The notes: generated from the letters alone by a model not told the origin. A stretch of DNA of 64,000 nucleotides from Citrobacter werkmanii NBRC 105721 (GCA_000759755.1 BBMW01000017.1:62001-126000); one strand, 5' to 3'; shown: positions 1 through 8,601, numbered from the stretch's first letter. Translations and numbers: made by a program.

Positions 1-756
1 ACGTTGCTCATCCGCGACGGGCGGCGGTTGTTGTTAACCGATACTGGACAGGTCGTGTTCGAACGCGGCCTGGCGATCCTCGCCGAGTTTCGCCAACTCG
101 AAGCAGAACTCAGCGACATTAATCACCTCAACAAAGGAATACTGCGCCTCGGTATCCCGCCCATGGTTGGTATGTTGATGGCTGGCCCCATCAGCCTTTT
201 TCGCCAGCGTTATCCCGGCGTGGAACTGAAGGTGTCTGAATTTGGCGGTTTAACCGTCCAACAGGCGGTGATGAACGGCGATCTGGATGTTGCAATGACC
301 GCGCTACCGGTTGAAGAAGAGAGCGGTCTGGCGACCTTACCGCTTTTCAGTCATCCGCTCTGCGTGCTGGTCCCCCGCTCCGGTCAATGGACAACGTGCG
401 ACTCCATTTCCCCCGAAGCGCTGGCGGAGCATCCGCTGCTTATATACAACGAAGATTTCGCGTTGAGCCGTCAACTGCTTGAGTTGTTTAACCAGCACAA
501 CGTAAAACCGCGTATCGCTGTGCGTAGCGGACAGTGGGATTTTCTGGCGGCAATGGTCCAGGCCGGCGTCGGGATCGCCATTTTACCGGAGCCGATTTGC
601 CAGCGGTTGGATAAGCAAACGCTACGCTGGATCCCTCTGGAAAGCGACTTACGCTGGCAGTTGGGTATGATTTGGCGCGAAGGTGTGTATCTGTCGCACA
701 GCGCTCAGGCGTGGCTGAAATGCTGCGAAGGGTTTTGGTTAACGCAGGAGTCGTAA
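1..756 (+). CDS. LysR-family transcriptional regulator, 3' part (5' end outside window)
   Basis: The open frame runs in from the left edge and ends at TAA 754-756, giving about 251 residues. The N-terminal winged helix-turn-helix is missing. What remains begins at the end of that domain with the linker helix (TDTGQVVFERG near residue 12), followed by the periplasmic-binding-protein-like effector domain. Features such as LRLGIPPMVG and GVGIAILPEPIC are typical of the family. A full LysR protein is about 290-310 residues, so roughly 45-60 residues lie outside. The ligand and target genes cannot be read from the sequence; LysR genes usually control a divergent neighbour, which here would lie beyond the left edge. 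A REP pair follows two bases after the stop. Confidence 0.85.
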   Translation, partial: TLLIRDGRRLLLTDTGQVVFERGLAILAEFRQLEAELSDINHLNKGILRLGIPPMVGMLMAGPISLFRQRYPGVELKVSEFGGLTVQQAVMNGDLDVAMTALPVEEESGLATLPLFSHPLCVLVPRSGQWTTCDSISPEALAEHPLLIYNEDFALSRQLLELFNQHNVKPRIAVRSGQWDFLAAMVQAGVGIAILPEPICQRLDKQTLRWIPLESDLRWQLGMIWREGVYLSHSAQAWLKCCEGFWLTQES

Positions 757-758
757 AA

Positions 759-838
759 TGCCGGATGCGGCGCAAACGCCTTATCCGGCCTACATCGTGC
801 GACCCCGTAGGTCTGATAAGCGTAGCGCCATCAGGCAC
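759..838. repeat. REP pair (BIME) left of the REP-associated transposase
   Basis: Two REP units in opposite orientation lie at 759-793 and 807-838. The first has the TGCCGGATG...CTTATCCGGCCTAC form, the second the GTAGG..TGATAAGCG..GCCATCAGGCAC form. Each folds as an imperfect hairpin. The second unit contains the TGA stop of the transposase gene (831-833). Confidence 0.9.
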
Positions 839-1322
839 GTTCACCCGCATTAAAATCCATTATTTCACCTGCCCAATTTTGCGGGAACAAACCACGCCTC
901 ACATCGCGATGAAATGTTGAAAAAGGCCATGTCTGTACCTGTTTTACCCACCCGTGCTTCACTGGGTTAATGTAAATATAATCAACATGCTGGCGATAAT
1001 CGTGCTCATCGCGGAGAGTGTGTTCCCAAAAGCGAGGTTGCCAAATATGTCGGGCAGACAATGATCGGGTGAAATGCTTCTTAATTTCCCGCCAGCGGGA
1101 TGAAAAATCAGCGTCATTTTCAGGCAACGTCCAGATGCAATGCATATGCTCAGGCAATACGACCCAGGCATTGATCCGAAATGGTCTGGCCGTTTTGACC
1201 GCAGCGATTGCACACCGAAGCGCGTGAATGTTGGCTGTCAGAAGCTGGCTTCGACGGTCCTGCAGATTCACCGTAAAAAACCAGGTTCCTCCGTTGATGT
1301 AATTTCGTCGATAGTTGGACAT
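831..1322 (-). CDS. REP-associated tyrosine transposase (RAYT, IS200-like Y1 family)
   Basis: A 163-residue protein of the Y1 HUH single-strand transposase superfamily, about the size of E. coli RayT/YafM. The metal-binding HUH motif is visible as H59-M60-H61 (context LPEHMHCIW), and the catalytic tyrosine is probably Y115 in the YIYINPVKHG segment. The start at 1322 follows a GGGGGAAAC ribosome binding site; the frame extends 17 codons upstream without an initiation context. REP pairs at 759-838 and 1425-1497 flank it directly, the arrangement known for RAYTs, which bind and cut REP hairpins in vitro. Its stop codon lies inside the left REP pair. The gene looks intact. It is not at this position in E. 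coli K-12. Confidence 0.88.
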   Translation of the reverse strand: MSNYRRNYINGGTWFFTVNLQDRRSQLLTANIHALRCAIAAVKTARPFRINAWVVLPEHMHCIWTLPENDADFSSRWREIKKHFTRSLSARHIWQPRFWEHTLRDEHDYRQHVDYIYINPVKHGWVKQVQTWPFSTFHRDVRRGLFPQNWAGEIMDFNAGERA

Positions 1323-1424
1323 GTTTCCCCCTTTTCTCAACCGTATGGAGAAAAGAGGGAATCGACAAGACAAGCAGATCAGTTCAGGAAAGCGGCTCGC
1401 AAATTACATGATGGATAATTTTTT

Positions 1425-1497
1425 GTAGGCCTGATAAGCGCAGCGCCATCAGGCACATCTTTCGCCGGATGCGGCGCGAACGCCTTATCCGGCCTAC
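1425..1497. repeat. REP pair (BIME) right of the REP-associated transposase
   Basis: REP units lie at 1425-1456 (GTAGGCCTGATAAGCG...CATCAGGCAC) and 1463-1497 (CGCCGGATGCGGC...CTTATCCGGCCTAC), in opposite orientation. Together with 759-838 they bracket the transposase. They also separate it from the 3' end of yjcE. Confidence 0.9.
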
Positions 1498-1510
1498 ATC
1501 GTGCTACCGT

Positions 1511-3157
1511 TTATTGGTTCTCGATCAACAGCGCTTCCAGCAAATCCAGATCGTGCAATAGCTTTTGCAGCGTTTCATTGCTGATTTCACGCGTGGCGCG
1601 CAGATGATAAAGCTCGGCGCGTTCTGAACGCAGCGCCGCCAGACGGAACCGTCGCTCCAGGTTCTCTTCCTGCATTGAGCTTTCTACATCGTTGCGCCCA
1701 TCGGCGCGACGACGCAGGTTACCAATGACACGGGAACTCACCTCGGTCAGCAGCTGATTATCAATGTTCTCTTCGCTATCCGCAGCCAGACGCTCCTCCA
1801 TTTTCTGGATCGCGACAATCGCTACTTCCGCCGTGGCAGCGCGGGCAATGCGCTCCTCTTTTTGCTGTTGCGAATGGTCCGCTACTTCCAGATGTTGCAG
1901 CAGAATCGGCAGCATCACCACGCCGACAAACAGCGAGAACAGAATCACGCCCGCGGCGAGGAAGATCAGTTCATAACGCGCCGGGAAGCCGCTACCATCC
2001 GGTAACAACAGCGGAATGGAGAGCACACCGGCGAGGGTAATAGCCCCGCGAACCCCCGCAAAGGAGGCAATTAGGATTTCACGCGTCGTCCAGGAGCCAA
2101 ACTCCATCGGCTTTCTCTTCAGGAAGCGCAGGCTGAACTTCTTCATGGTCCACAGCCAGCCAAAACGTACCAGCATCAGCGCGGCGTAAATCAGCACGAT
2201 ATCGGTAAACAGCATCCAGATTTCAACGTTCGGATCGACTTCTGCCGCCGCCAAAGATGACTCCAGAATGCCCGGCAACTGCAGTCCTAACAACAAGAAG
2301 ACCATGCCGTTAAACACAAACTCCAGCATCGCCCAGGTGCTGTTAGCACGTAAACGCATCGCCAACGGCGCGCGGCGCATCACGCCAGAGCGGGTAATCG
2401 TCATCCCGGCAGCAACCGCCGCGAGAATGCCTGAAACACCGATGTGTTCCGCAATCAGATAAGACGCAAACGGCAGCAGGAACAGCAGGACGATTTGCGT
2501 TGCTGGCTCATCACCGCCCCAGCGGCTAAGAAAACGCAGGGAGCGTCCGTATAACCAGCTGACGACAAAACCGGCCAGGATGCCGCCAATCGCCACTTTG
2601 AAGAACTCAACCGTCGCGCCGCCGACGGTAAATACCATCGTGCCCATCGCCACGGCCACGGCAAATTTCAGCGAGACCAGGCCGGACGCGTCGTTCATCA
2701 ACGCTTCGCCCTGCAGGATGCCCATGATTTTCTTCGGGATACGCCCCTCACCTACAATACCGGAAAGGGCGACGGCATCGGTTGGCGACAGCACGGCCGC
2801 CAGCGCAAAAGCCGGGATGAGAGGGATCCCCGGCACCAGCCAGTAAATCATAAAGCCAATTCCGACCACCGTGACCAGAACCAGCGCCAGCGCAAGGCCG
2901 AAAATCTCTCGCCCGTGCTCCAGAAACTCACGCGTTGGCGTCTTCCAGCCATCGGCAAACAGCAGCGGCGGGATAAACAGCACCAGAAACAGCTCAGGAT
3001 CGAATTCCACATGCAAACCAAACGTCGGCCACGCCAGCAAGGCGCCGATGGCGATCTGCATAAGGGGTAATGGGAGTTGGAAGGGCAATACGCGAGTAAA
3101 TACCCCCGACAGCGAGACCACAAGGGTCATGATGAGTATGGTGAAAAAGATTTCCAT
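1511..3157 (-). CDS. yjcE: YjcE, CPA1-family Na+/H+ antiporter-like membrane protein
   Basis: The 548-residue product matches E. coli YjcE in length (549) and sequence. It is a monovalent cation:proton antiporter of the CPA1 family in the inner membrane. About twelve hydrophobic segments fill residues 1-415, with the family ion-binding region around LSPTDAVALSG (about residue 125) and FAGVRGAITLAG. The C-terminal 130 residues are hydrophilic and Glu/Arg-rich, probably a cytoplasmic coiled-coil tail. The start at 3157 gives the first hydrophobic helix immediately. The physiological cation has not been settled for YjcE. It reads in the same direction as ghxP, with the ghxP terminator between them. 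Confidence 0.9.
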   Translation of the reverse strand: MEIFFTILIMTLVVSLSGVFTRVLPFQLPLPLMQIAIGALLAWPTFGLHVEFDPELFLVLFIPPLLFADGWKTPTREFLEHGREIFGLALALVLVTVVGIGFMIYWLVPGIPLIPAFALAAVLSPTDAVALSGIVGEGRIPKKIMGILQGEALMNDASGLVSLKFAVAVAMGTMVFTVGGATVEFFKVAIGGILAGFVVSWLYGRSLRFLSRWGGDEPATQIVLLFLLPFASYLIAEHIGVSGILAAVAAGMTITRSGVMRRAPLAMRLRANSTWAMLEFVFNGMVFLLLGLQLPGILESSLAAAEVDPNVEIWMLFTDIVLIYAALMLVRFGWLWTMKKFSLRFLKRKPMEFGSWTTREILIASFAGVRGAITLAGVLSIPLLLPDGSGFPARYELIFLAAGVILFSLFVGVVMLPILLQHLEVADHSQQQKEERIARAATAEVAIVAIQKMEERLAADSEENIDNQLLTEVSSRVIGNLRRRADGRNDVESSMQEENLERRFRLAALRSERAELYHLRATREISNETLQKLLHDLDLLEALLIENQ

Positions 3158-3263
3158 GCGTTCCCTGTTTGCGATGTTTCTTATGATTGGTGATAAAGGC
3201 GTCGTGCCTTAATTCTATCTACTTGAGAGTAACGCAAAAGACAACGAGTGTGTTCTGAAAATA

Positions 3264-3291
3264 AAAACGGGCGGCCTGAGCCACCCGTTTT
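3264..3291 (-). terminator. Rho-independent terminator of ghxP
   Basis: Read on the minus strand, a G+C-rich hairpin (AAAACGGGTGG...CCGCCCGTTTT) is followed by a run of T. It lies about 22 bases past the ghxP stop. Confidence 0.8.
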
Positions 3292-3313
3292 CAGGAGCGT
3301 CATCGAAGCAAAA

Positions 3314-4663
3314 TCAAATAGCCCAACCGCCCGCGTAGAAGGCCACCAGCGCGATAGCAATCACCACCGTACCGATGTTCAGTTTGCGCCATTCGCCAGA
3401 GACAATGCGACCAATGACCAGGGTAGCAAAACCAATCATAATGCCGGTAACAATGTTACAGGTCAGGACGATAAATACAGCAGTGACCAGACCCGCCATC
3501 GCGTCAACAAAGTCAGCAAAGTCGATTTTCGCCACGTTGCTCAGCATCAGCAGCCCCACATACATCAACGCAGGCGCCGTTGCGTAAACAGGAACAAGAT
3601 AAGAGAGCGGAGAAAGGAACAGGATCAGCAGGAACAATACGCCAACGGTGATCGCCGTCAGGCCGGTTTTGCCACCTGCCGCCGTACCCGCTGCGGATTC
3701 AATGTAAACCGCCGCTGGTGCGGCCCCTACCAGACCAGAGAACACGCTGCTCAGGGAGTCGGTGGTCAGCGCTTTGCCGCCATCGATAATTTGTCCGTCT
3801 TTATCCAGCAGATTCGCCTGTCCGGCCACCGCACGGATGGTTCCGGTCGCATCGAAGACAGCGGTCATGACCAGCGCCAGCACGCTCGGCAGTACGATCG
3901 GGTTCAGTGCGCCCATAATATCCAGGCTGCCAATCAGCGAGTTGCCGTTTTCATCGCTCAGAGACGGCATGGCAAAAATACCGGAGAAATGCACGGCCGG
4001 ATCGAAAATCAGGCCGACGATGGAGATACCGATAATGGTCAGCAGGATGCCGCCCGGTACTTTCAGTTTTTCAAGACCAATAATCACCGCCAGACCAACC
4101 AGCGACATAATCACCGGGAAGGTATCGAAGTCGCCCAGCGCAACCGGCAGGCCATCCAGCGGGTTCTTAATAACCAGACCAACGCCATTGGCCGCAATCA
4201 ATAGCAGGAACAGGCCGATACCAATCCCCGTACCGTGCGCAACGCCCTGCGGCAGATTGCGCAGGATCCAGCTACGGATACCGGTCGCAGAAATGATGGT
4301 AAACAGAACCCCCATCAGGAACACCGCGCCCAGCGCCACAGGCACGCTAATATGTTGTCCCAGCACCAGGCTGAATGCGGTAAACGCGGTCAGCGAAATG
4401 GCGCAGCCAATCGCCAACGGCAGGTTCGCCCACAGGCCCATCACAATAGAACCGACGCCCGCAACCAGACAGGTTGCCACAAACACAGCGGCAGGCGGGA
4501 ATCCGGCTTTACCCAGCATCCCCGGAACGACGATAACGGAGTAGACCATGGCCAGGAACGTCGTTAATCCGGCAACGACTTCTTGACGAACGGTACTGCC
4601 GCGATGCGAAATTTTAAACCAGGCGTCGAGTGAGCCGCCGGTACGCGCTGAAGGCGTAGACAT
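3314..4663 (-). CDS. ghxP: GhxP (YjcD), guanine/hypoxanthine permease
   Basis: A 449-residue inner-membrane proton symporter of the NCS2/AzgA-like subfamily that imports guanine and hypoxanthine. The start at 4663 ([10 protein letters not shown]) matches the E. coli protein length and has a CAGGGGA ribosome binding site. The frame extends 17 codons further, but those have no counterpart in the family. The long hydrophobic core includes [15 protein letters not shown] near the N terminus, [21 protein letters not shown] with the substrate-site region near residue 310, and about 12-14 membrane segments. PurR-like boxes upstream suggest purine repression. Confidence 0.95.
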   Translation of the reverse strand: MSTPSARTGGSLDAWFKISHRGSTVRQEVVAGLTTFLAMVYSVIVVPGMLGKAGFPPAAVFVATCLVAGVGSIVMGLWANLPLAIGCAISLTAFTAFSLVLGQHISVPVALGAVFLMGVLFTIISATGIRSWILRNLPQGVAHGTGIGIGLFLLLIAANGVGLVIKNPLDGLPVALGDFDTFPVIMSLVGLAVIIGLEKLKVPGGILLTIIGISIVGLIFDPAVHFSGIFAMPSLSDENGNSLIGSLDIMGALNPIVLPSVLALVMTAVFDATGTIRAVAGQANLLDKDGQIIDGGKALTTDSLSSVFSGLVGAAPAAVYIESAAGTAAGGKTGLTAITVGVLFLLILFLSPLSYLVPVYATAPALMYVGLLMLSNVAKIDFADFVDAMAGLVTAVFIVLTCNIVTGIMIGFATLVIGRIVSGEWRKLNIGTVVIAIALVAFYAGGWAI

Positions 4664-4776
4664 AGAAAACATCCCCTGAGAGTTTATTTTTTCGTCATTA
4701 TGCGTGGTGGACAATCCACTGCCTGCTAAACGATTTCTCCATGTGCCAGCTTTGCGTCAATAGGGGTGTCGCAAAA

Positions 4777-4935
4777 AAGCAAACGTTTAGCTCCGCGCAT
4801 AAAAAACGGGTGATAAAAAAAAGCAAACGATTATCCAGCGATCATACGTTGGTTTTCAACTGAACTTTGCCGCTTTTTACTCATTTCTTCTTATAATGCG
4901 CAAGAAATAGCCAGACGATGCGCAAACGTTATCGT
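4777..4935. promoter_or_regulatory. Cluster of PurR-box-like sites upstream of ghxP
   Basis: Three 16-base elements share the core GCAAACG of the PurR operator (consensus ACGCAAACGTTTTCGT). They are AAGCAAACGTTTAGCT at 4777-4792, AAGCAAACGATTATCC at 4821-4836, and GCGCAAACGTTATCGT at 4920-4935. The third matches 14 of 16 positions. They lie about 115-275 bases before the ghxP start. Purine permease genes are known PurR targets in enterics. Binding here is inferred, and the first two matches are partial. Confidence 0.5.
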
Positions 4936-5097
4936 CAATGCGCAATCTGGCAACAAATTTCGCTGAGTTATTACAAGATTTGCATTTATTTTTCACGTCT
5001 GCTCGCGCAAAAAAATGCATGAAGATGCAGAAAATTTTTTGGCTAAAAAGCAATCAATTCACTGGCAAATAGAACGGGGTGGCTTACACTTACTTTA

Positions 5098-5238
5098 TCA
5101 ACACAGACCGGAACCTCCCCAAACGTGCTCGACTGAGGGGTGTTGATGTCGGGGGAAACCCTCCCGTGAACCAGCGGGATAGAGTGAAAGACAAAGACCG
5201 GAACCAAACTAAAGCGCCCTCTGTGGCGCTTTAGTTTT
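5098..5238 (+). ncRNA. sraL: SraL (RyjA) small regulatory RNA, predicted
   Basis: The gene lies between ghxP and soxR, opposite in strand to soxR, exactly as RyjA/SraL in E. coli and Salmonella. In Salmonella, SraL depends on sigma-S and acts on tig and rho mRNAs. A -10 element resembling the sigma-S type (CTTACACTT, about 5083-5091) places the start near 5098. A 13-bp perfect stem at 5206-5237 with a T-rich end gives the 3' end near 5238, so the length is about 140 bases, as in E. coli. An 11-base direct repeat AGACCGGAACC occurs at 5105 and 5195. The 3' end lies just past the soxR stop. No protein-coding pattern is visible. Confidence 0.7.
5206..5237. terminator. Bidirectional terminator between SraL and soxR
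   Basis: Thirteen paired bases (AAACTAAAGCGCC with GGCGCTTTAGTTT) around a CTCTGT loop. It ends SraL on the plus strand and could end soxR on the minus strand. Confidence 0.85.
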
Positions 5239-5245
5239 ATACCAA

Positions 5246-5704
5246 TCAATCGTCTTCCAGCAGGCGCGCCCCGGTCCCCTGCTCGCCAAGCTGATCGCCG
5301 GGGTTACGCAACGGGCAATCACTGCGGGATAAACAGCCGCAGCCAATACACCCATCCAGTTCATCGCGTAACGCCACCAGAGTATGAATGCGTCGGTCTA
5401 ACTCCTCGCGCCATTGCGAAGAGAGTTGCTTCCACTCTTTGGCGCTGAGCGAATGCCCTTCAGGTAATACGCCTAACGCGTCGCCGATGGTGGCCAGTGG
5501 AATGCCGATACGTTGGGCAATCTTGATAATCGCTACATAACGCAACACATCGCGTTTGTATCGACGCTGATTGCCGCTGTTGCGCATACTGCTGATTAAT
5601 CCTTTGCTTTCATAGAAATGCAGGGTCGATACCGCCACACCGCTACGCTTTGCAACTTCACCTGGCGTGAGCAGCGCTTTTATCCGGGATAATTTCTTTT
5701 CCAT
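5246..5704 (-). CDS. soxR: SoxR, redox-sensing MerR-family activator
   Basis: A 152-residue MerR-family regulator that activates soxS when its [2Fe-2S] cluster is oxidised by redox-cycling compounds or nitric oxide. The N-terminal winged helix includes [21 protein letters not shown] (residues 12-32), followed by the dimer helix. The four cluster cysteines are present as C119, C122, C124 and C130 in [12 protein letters not shown], the same spacing and numbering as in E. coli. The C-terminal tail differs slightly in length (E. coli SoxR has 154 residues). It is divergent from soxS with an 86-base gap. Its 3' end faces SraL. Confidence 0.97.
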   Translation of the reverse strand: MEKKLSRIKALLTPGEVAKRSGVAVSTLHFYESKGLISSMRNSGNQRRYKRDVLRYVAIIKIAQRIGIPLATIGDALGVLPEGHSLSAKEWKQLSSQWREELDRRIHTLVALRDELDGCIGCGCLSRSDCPLRNPGDQLGEQGTGARLLEDD

Positions 5705-5711
5705 AAATCGC

Positions 5712-5742
5712 TTTACCTCAAGTTAACTTGAGGAATTATACT
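5712..5742 (+). promoter_or_regulatory. soxS promoter with SoxR operator
   Basis: The -35 element TTTACC (5712-5717) and the -10 element TATACT (5737-5742) are separated by 19 bases. That is the overlong spacer typical of MerR-family promoters. Inside it lies a perfect 18-base palindrome, CCTCAAGTTAACTTGAGG (5716-5733), identical in form to the known SoxR site. SoxR bound here untwists the DNA to permit transcription of soxS. Confidence 0.95.
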
Positions 5743-5790
5743 CGCCCACAGACAAAACGACGAATCGAACACTGAGAAAGAGGCAACTCT

Positions 5791-6114
5791 ATGTCCCATC
5801 AGCAGATTATTCAGACCCTTATTGAATGGATTGATGAACATATCGATCAACCGCTGAACATTGAGGCGGTTGCGAAAAAATCAGGTTACTCAAAGTGGTA
5901 TTTGCAGAGAATGTTCCGCACGGTGATGCGCCAGACGCTGGGTGACTACATCCGCCAACGTCGGCTTCTGCTGGCCGCCGTTGAACTACGGACGACCGAA
6001 CGGCCTATTTTCGATATTGCGATGGATCTTGGCTATGTATCGCAGCAAACCTTCTCGCGCGTATTTCGCCGAGAGTTTGATCGTACTCCCAGCGATTACC
6101 GCCACCGCCTGTAA
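5791..6114 (+). CDS. soxS: SoxS, AraC-family superoxide-response activator
   Basis: A 107-residue regulator consisting only of the AraC/XylS DNA-binding domain, with two helix-turn-helix units (KKSGYSKWYLQRMFR, about residues 30-44, and DLGYVSQQTFSRVFRREF, about 80-97). It binds soxboxes as a monomer and activates superoxide-defence genes. The length equals E. coli SoxS. The start follows an AGAGG ribosome binding site. Transcription is controlled by SoxR at the palindrome about 60 bases upstream. The stop is two bases from the end of the convergent pdeC. Confidence 0.97.
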   Translation: MSHQQIIQTLIEWIDEHIDQPLNIEAVAKKSGYSKWYLQRMFRTVMRQTLGDYIRQRRLLLAAVELRTTERPIFDIAMDLGYVSQQTFSRVFRREFDRTPSDYRHRL

Positions 6115-6116
6115 AA

Positions 6117-7703
6117 TTATTGCCCGCTCTGCGTCAGTATGGCGGGCGAGCGTTTTATCCAATCCATGAACTCCTGCGGCGGCAGCGCCTTCGCAAAATA
6201 CCAGCCCTGGCAATACTGTACGCCGCGTTCAAGCAACCACGCGATTTGCTCCGCCGTTTCCACCCCTTCCGCAACCGTCTTCAGGTTTAAGCTTTGCGCC
6301 ATCTCGATGATATGTTCGGCAATCAAGTGACTGGTGCTGTTAGTGGCCAGCGTGCTAATAAACGATTTGTCGATCTTCAGGATATCGATATTCAATGCTG
6401 ACAAATTATGGAGGTTGGAATATCCCGTGCCAAAATCGTCAAACGCCACTTCAAAACCGGCCTGGCGGAACGCCTGGATGATGGGCGTCATTTTATGTAC
6501 ATCGATAAAGCCACGTTCTGTCACCTCAACTTTAATTTGCTGGGCCGCGACGGAGTACTCATGATTTTTTTCAGCAATCAGGGCAATCAGTCGTGATGAA
6601 TGAAAGTCAGAAGCAGAGAGGTTAATCGAGATAGACAACTGAGGATTCGCCGAAAGAAAATACCCCAAATCGTTGAAGACTTCCTCAACAACGTAATCCG
6701 TGATCTGCTCAATCATTCCCTCTTTTTCCGCCAGCGGAATAAACTCCGTTGGGCTCATCACCTCACCTTTACAGCCTGGCCAGCGTAGCAAAGCCTCCGC
6801 CCCGACACATTGTCCATTTTTGATGTCAATGATCGGCTGGTAGTACAGGCAAAGCTGACGTTTCTTGATCGCACGTTTTAATAAGCGGCGGGGAGAGAGG
6901 TATTCCTGACGCGTGCGCCACCACATGAGCAGTATCAGGATGCTGCAGATAATCCCAAAGGGGATCGTTAACGCCGCCTCATGATAGAAAATCTGATTCA
7001 CACGAGCGTCAGAGGTCGAAACAATAATCGCGATGGGTCGTTTTTCTGAATGTACGATGGTATAGAAGCGCTCGCCCTGCTGGAATGTTGAGGCCTCACC
7101 GCGTATCAGCGGCGAGAATTGCGCAATATTCGCCCCTTCGCTGGAAGAGAAAAAGGTATCCGTTACCGTGTCATACACCCCCCATGACAGATCCGGATCA
7201 TCTGACATGACTTCGCTGTAAGATAATGGATTGATGACGACAACGTAGTTTCCCCGTTGCATGTACGTCATTTTGTAGCCAGCGAAAAAGGGGGTATCGC
7301 GGTAGTAATAGATGGAGACGTCCGGCGCGCGTTTATAGTCGGCTGTCGCCATAATATATGGGACTCGCGGCATCATTGACGTAGAGCACAAAAAATGATC
7401 GCCCTGCGCATAAATTAGCTCACTGATATATAAACGACCACGAATAATATTCAGCATACTTTTCTGATGGGCAGGAGTACACATCTTACCCTGGTACAAC
7501 TGGGCCATATCACGCGCTAAATCGGCCTGGAAGATCACCAATTCCGTTTTATTTAACACCAGTTGAGCAAAAGAGCTGAGTTGATTACGGGTTTCGGACA
7601 TCGCCCGGATGTGAGCAAACCATAACGCCAGTACCACGGGGAGCAATACCACCATGAATGTTCCGAAGAACTTCAGCATCTTGCGTCGCGCACTGTGATT
7701 CAT
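6117..7703 (-). CDS. pdeC: PdeC (YjcC), CSS-motif EAL cyclic-di-GMP phosphodiesterase
   Basis: A 528-residue inner-membrane enzyme predicted to hydrolyse c-di-GMP, as YjcC/PdeC does. The order is a membrane helix (about 11-30), a periplasmic CSS-type sensor domain, a second helix (about 243-262), and a cytoplasmic EAL domain (about 275-520). The sensor domain has cysteines at GKMCTPAHQ and FLCSTS, the pair known to control proteolysis and activity through a disulfide. The EAL signature is [11 protein letters not shown], and the conserved [10 protein letters not shown] loop and late VAEGVE motif are intact. No GGDEF domain is present. It converges with soxS; its E. coli counterpart is linked to oxidative stress. 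Confidence 0.93.
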   Translation of the reverse strand: MNHSARRKMLKFFGTFMVVLLPVVLALWFAHIRAMSETRNQLSSFAQLVLNKTELVIFQADLARDMAQLYQGKMCTPAHQKSMLNIIRGRLYISELIYAQGDHFLCSTSMMPRVPYIMATADYKRAPDVSIYYYRDTPFFAGYKMTYMQRGNYVVVINPLSYSEVMSDDPDLSWGVYDTVTDTFFSSSEGANIAQFSPLIRGEASTFQQGERFYTIVHSEKRPIAIIVSTSDARVNQIFYHEAALTIPFGIICSILILLMWWRTRQEYLSPRRLLKRAIKKRQLCLYYQPIIDIKNGQCVGAEALLRWPGCKGEVMSPTEFIPLAEKEGMIEQITDYVVEEVFNDLGYFLSANPQLSISINLSASDFHSSRLIALIAEKNHEYSVAAQQIKVEVTERGFIDVHKMTPIIQAFRQAGFEVAFDDFGTGYSNLHNLSALNIDILKIDKSFISTLATNSTSHLIAEHIIEMAQSLNLKTVAEGVETAEQIAWLLERGVQYCQGWYFAKALPPQEFMDWIKRSPAILTQSGQ

Positions 7704-8254
7704 GTCAGCCCTATTTCCCTGTTTCGTATATGCCAGAACCCATTAGGCGGGATGCTATAAACACTGACTGATTAAGTTGCATGAATCTATCATTATTAGC
7801 AACAGACTTCTCTATGTAAAAATCTGATAATAGTTGATGATGATATTATTTTTCCGTAAGGCAAACTTAAAGTTATGCTTATTTCATAACATTATTATCA
7901 ACAAGTAGTAATTTTTTATGAGCATTATCCTGGTCGCGTTTAAGAAATTCATTAAATTTTTTAACGAATAATTTAGGATAAACATAACAGGTAATTCATA
8001 TGCATCTTTTTATTAGATTATTTGTTATCGGTTTTTTTATTAAACATAACCATATAGAAAGCATGGCTATTACCTTGCAAAAATAACCTCTAACACTGGT
8101 GAACAAACGAGCAAATGTGATATAGTTCACACAATTCATGTAACAGAAACAATGTTTCATTCGTGTTATTGCCCGTCGAGAGCCAGAGTACTACACCCTC
8201 GGTGAACACCCCCGCGCTGTCATGGGCATCAAGACTTTCTGAGGACGTTTTTTC
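7704..8254. other. 551-base AT-rich intergenic region between divergent pdeC and yjcB
   Basis: No gene was found here. Bases 7740-8100 are strongly AT-rich, which would suit H-NS binding and several promoters. The segment 8160-8240 is richer in G+C and forms the untranslated leader of yjcB. A textbook CRP site lies at 8116-8131. Confidence 0.6.
8116..8131 (+). promoter_or_regulatory. CRP (cAMP receptor protein) site upstream of yjcB
   Basis: TGTGATATAGTTCACA matches the core TGTGA-N6-TCACA exactly. It lies about 124 bases before the yjcB start codon. Whether it serves yjcB or the distant divergent pdeC cannot be decided from sequence. Confidence 0.65.
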
Positions 8255-8536
8255 ATGGCAACGATAACAACTGGCGTGGTTCTTCTGCGATGGCAGCTAC
8301 TCAGCGCGGTGCTGATGTTTTTAGCCAGTACGCTCAATATCCGTTTTCGTAAATCAGATTATATTGGCCTGGCCGTCATTAGTAGCGGTTTGGGACTGGT
8401 TTTCGCCTGCTGGTTTGCAACCGGGCTGCTCGGCATAACCCTGGTGGATATGTCCGCAATCTGGAAAAACATTGAAAACGTGATGGTTGAAGTGATGAGC
8501 CACACACCGCCAGACTGGCCGATGGTGTTGAACTGA
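8255..8536 (+). CDS. yjcB: YjcB, small membrane protein of unknown function
   Basis: A 93-residue protein with two predicted membrane helices (about residues 8-27 and 35-60) and a short hydrophilic C-terminal tail. It matches E. coli YjcB over its full length (93 residues) and sits at the same place between pdeC and ssb. The ATG follows a TGAGGA ribosome binding site. No function is established for the family. Converges with ssb, with a terminator in between. Confidence 0.88.
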   Translation: MATITTGVVLLRWQLLSAVLMFLASTLNIRFRKSDYIGLAVISSGLGLVFACWFATGLLGITLVDMSAIWKNIENVMVEVMSHTPPDWPMVLN

Positions 8537-8549
8537 TAAAAAATCACAT

Positions 8550-8584
8550 ATGGCTACCCCAGTTTTGAGGTAGCCATAATTTTT
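8550..8584 (+). terminator. Terminator of yjcB
   Basis: A nine-bp stem ATGGCTACC/GGTAGCCAT is followed by AATTTTT. On the other strand it also lies past the ssb stop. Confidence 0.8.
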
Positions 8585-8601
8585 CGTATAAAGCAGAAAA
8601 A

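Noticed and set aside
3248-4204. Open frame of 318 codons on the plus strand opposite ghxP
   Set aside because: It is antisense to a well-supported permease gene. Its product is rich in Arg, Gln, His and Asn, as expected for a mirror of hydrophobic codons, and it has no ribosome binding site.
3762-4544. A second long plus-strand frame opposite ghxP (260 codons)
   Set aside because: Composition (Pro, Ser, Ile, Thr, Arg) is that of a shadow frame, and it overlaps the real gene throughout.
4664-5097. Possible purine riboswitch before ghxP
   Set aside because: No aptamer-like stem set (P2/P3 loops) is seen. PurR-like boxes explain purine control better, as usual in enterics.
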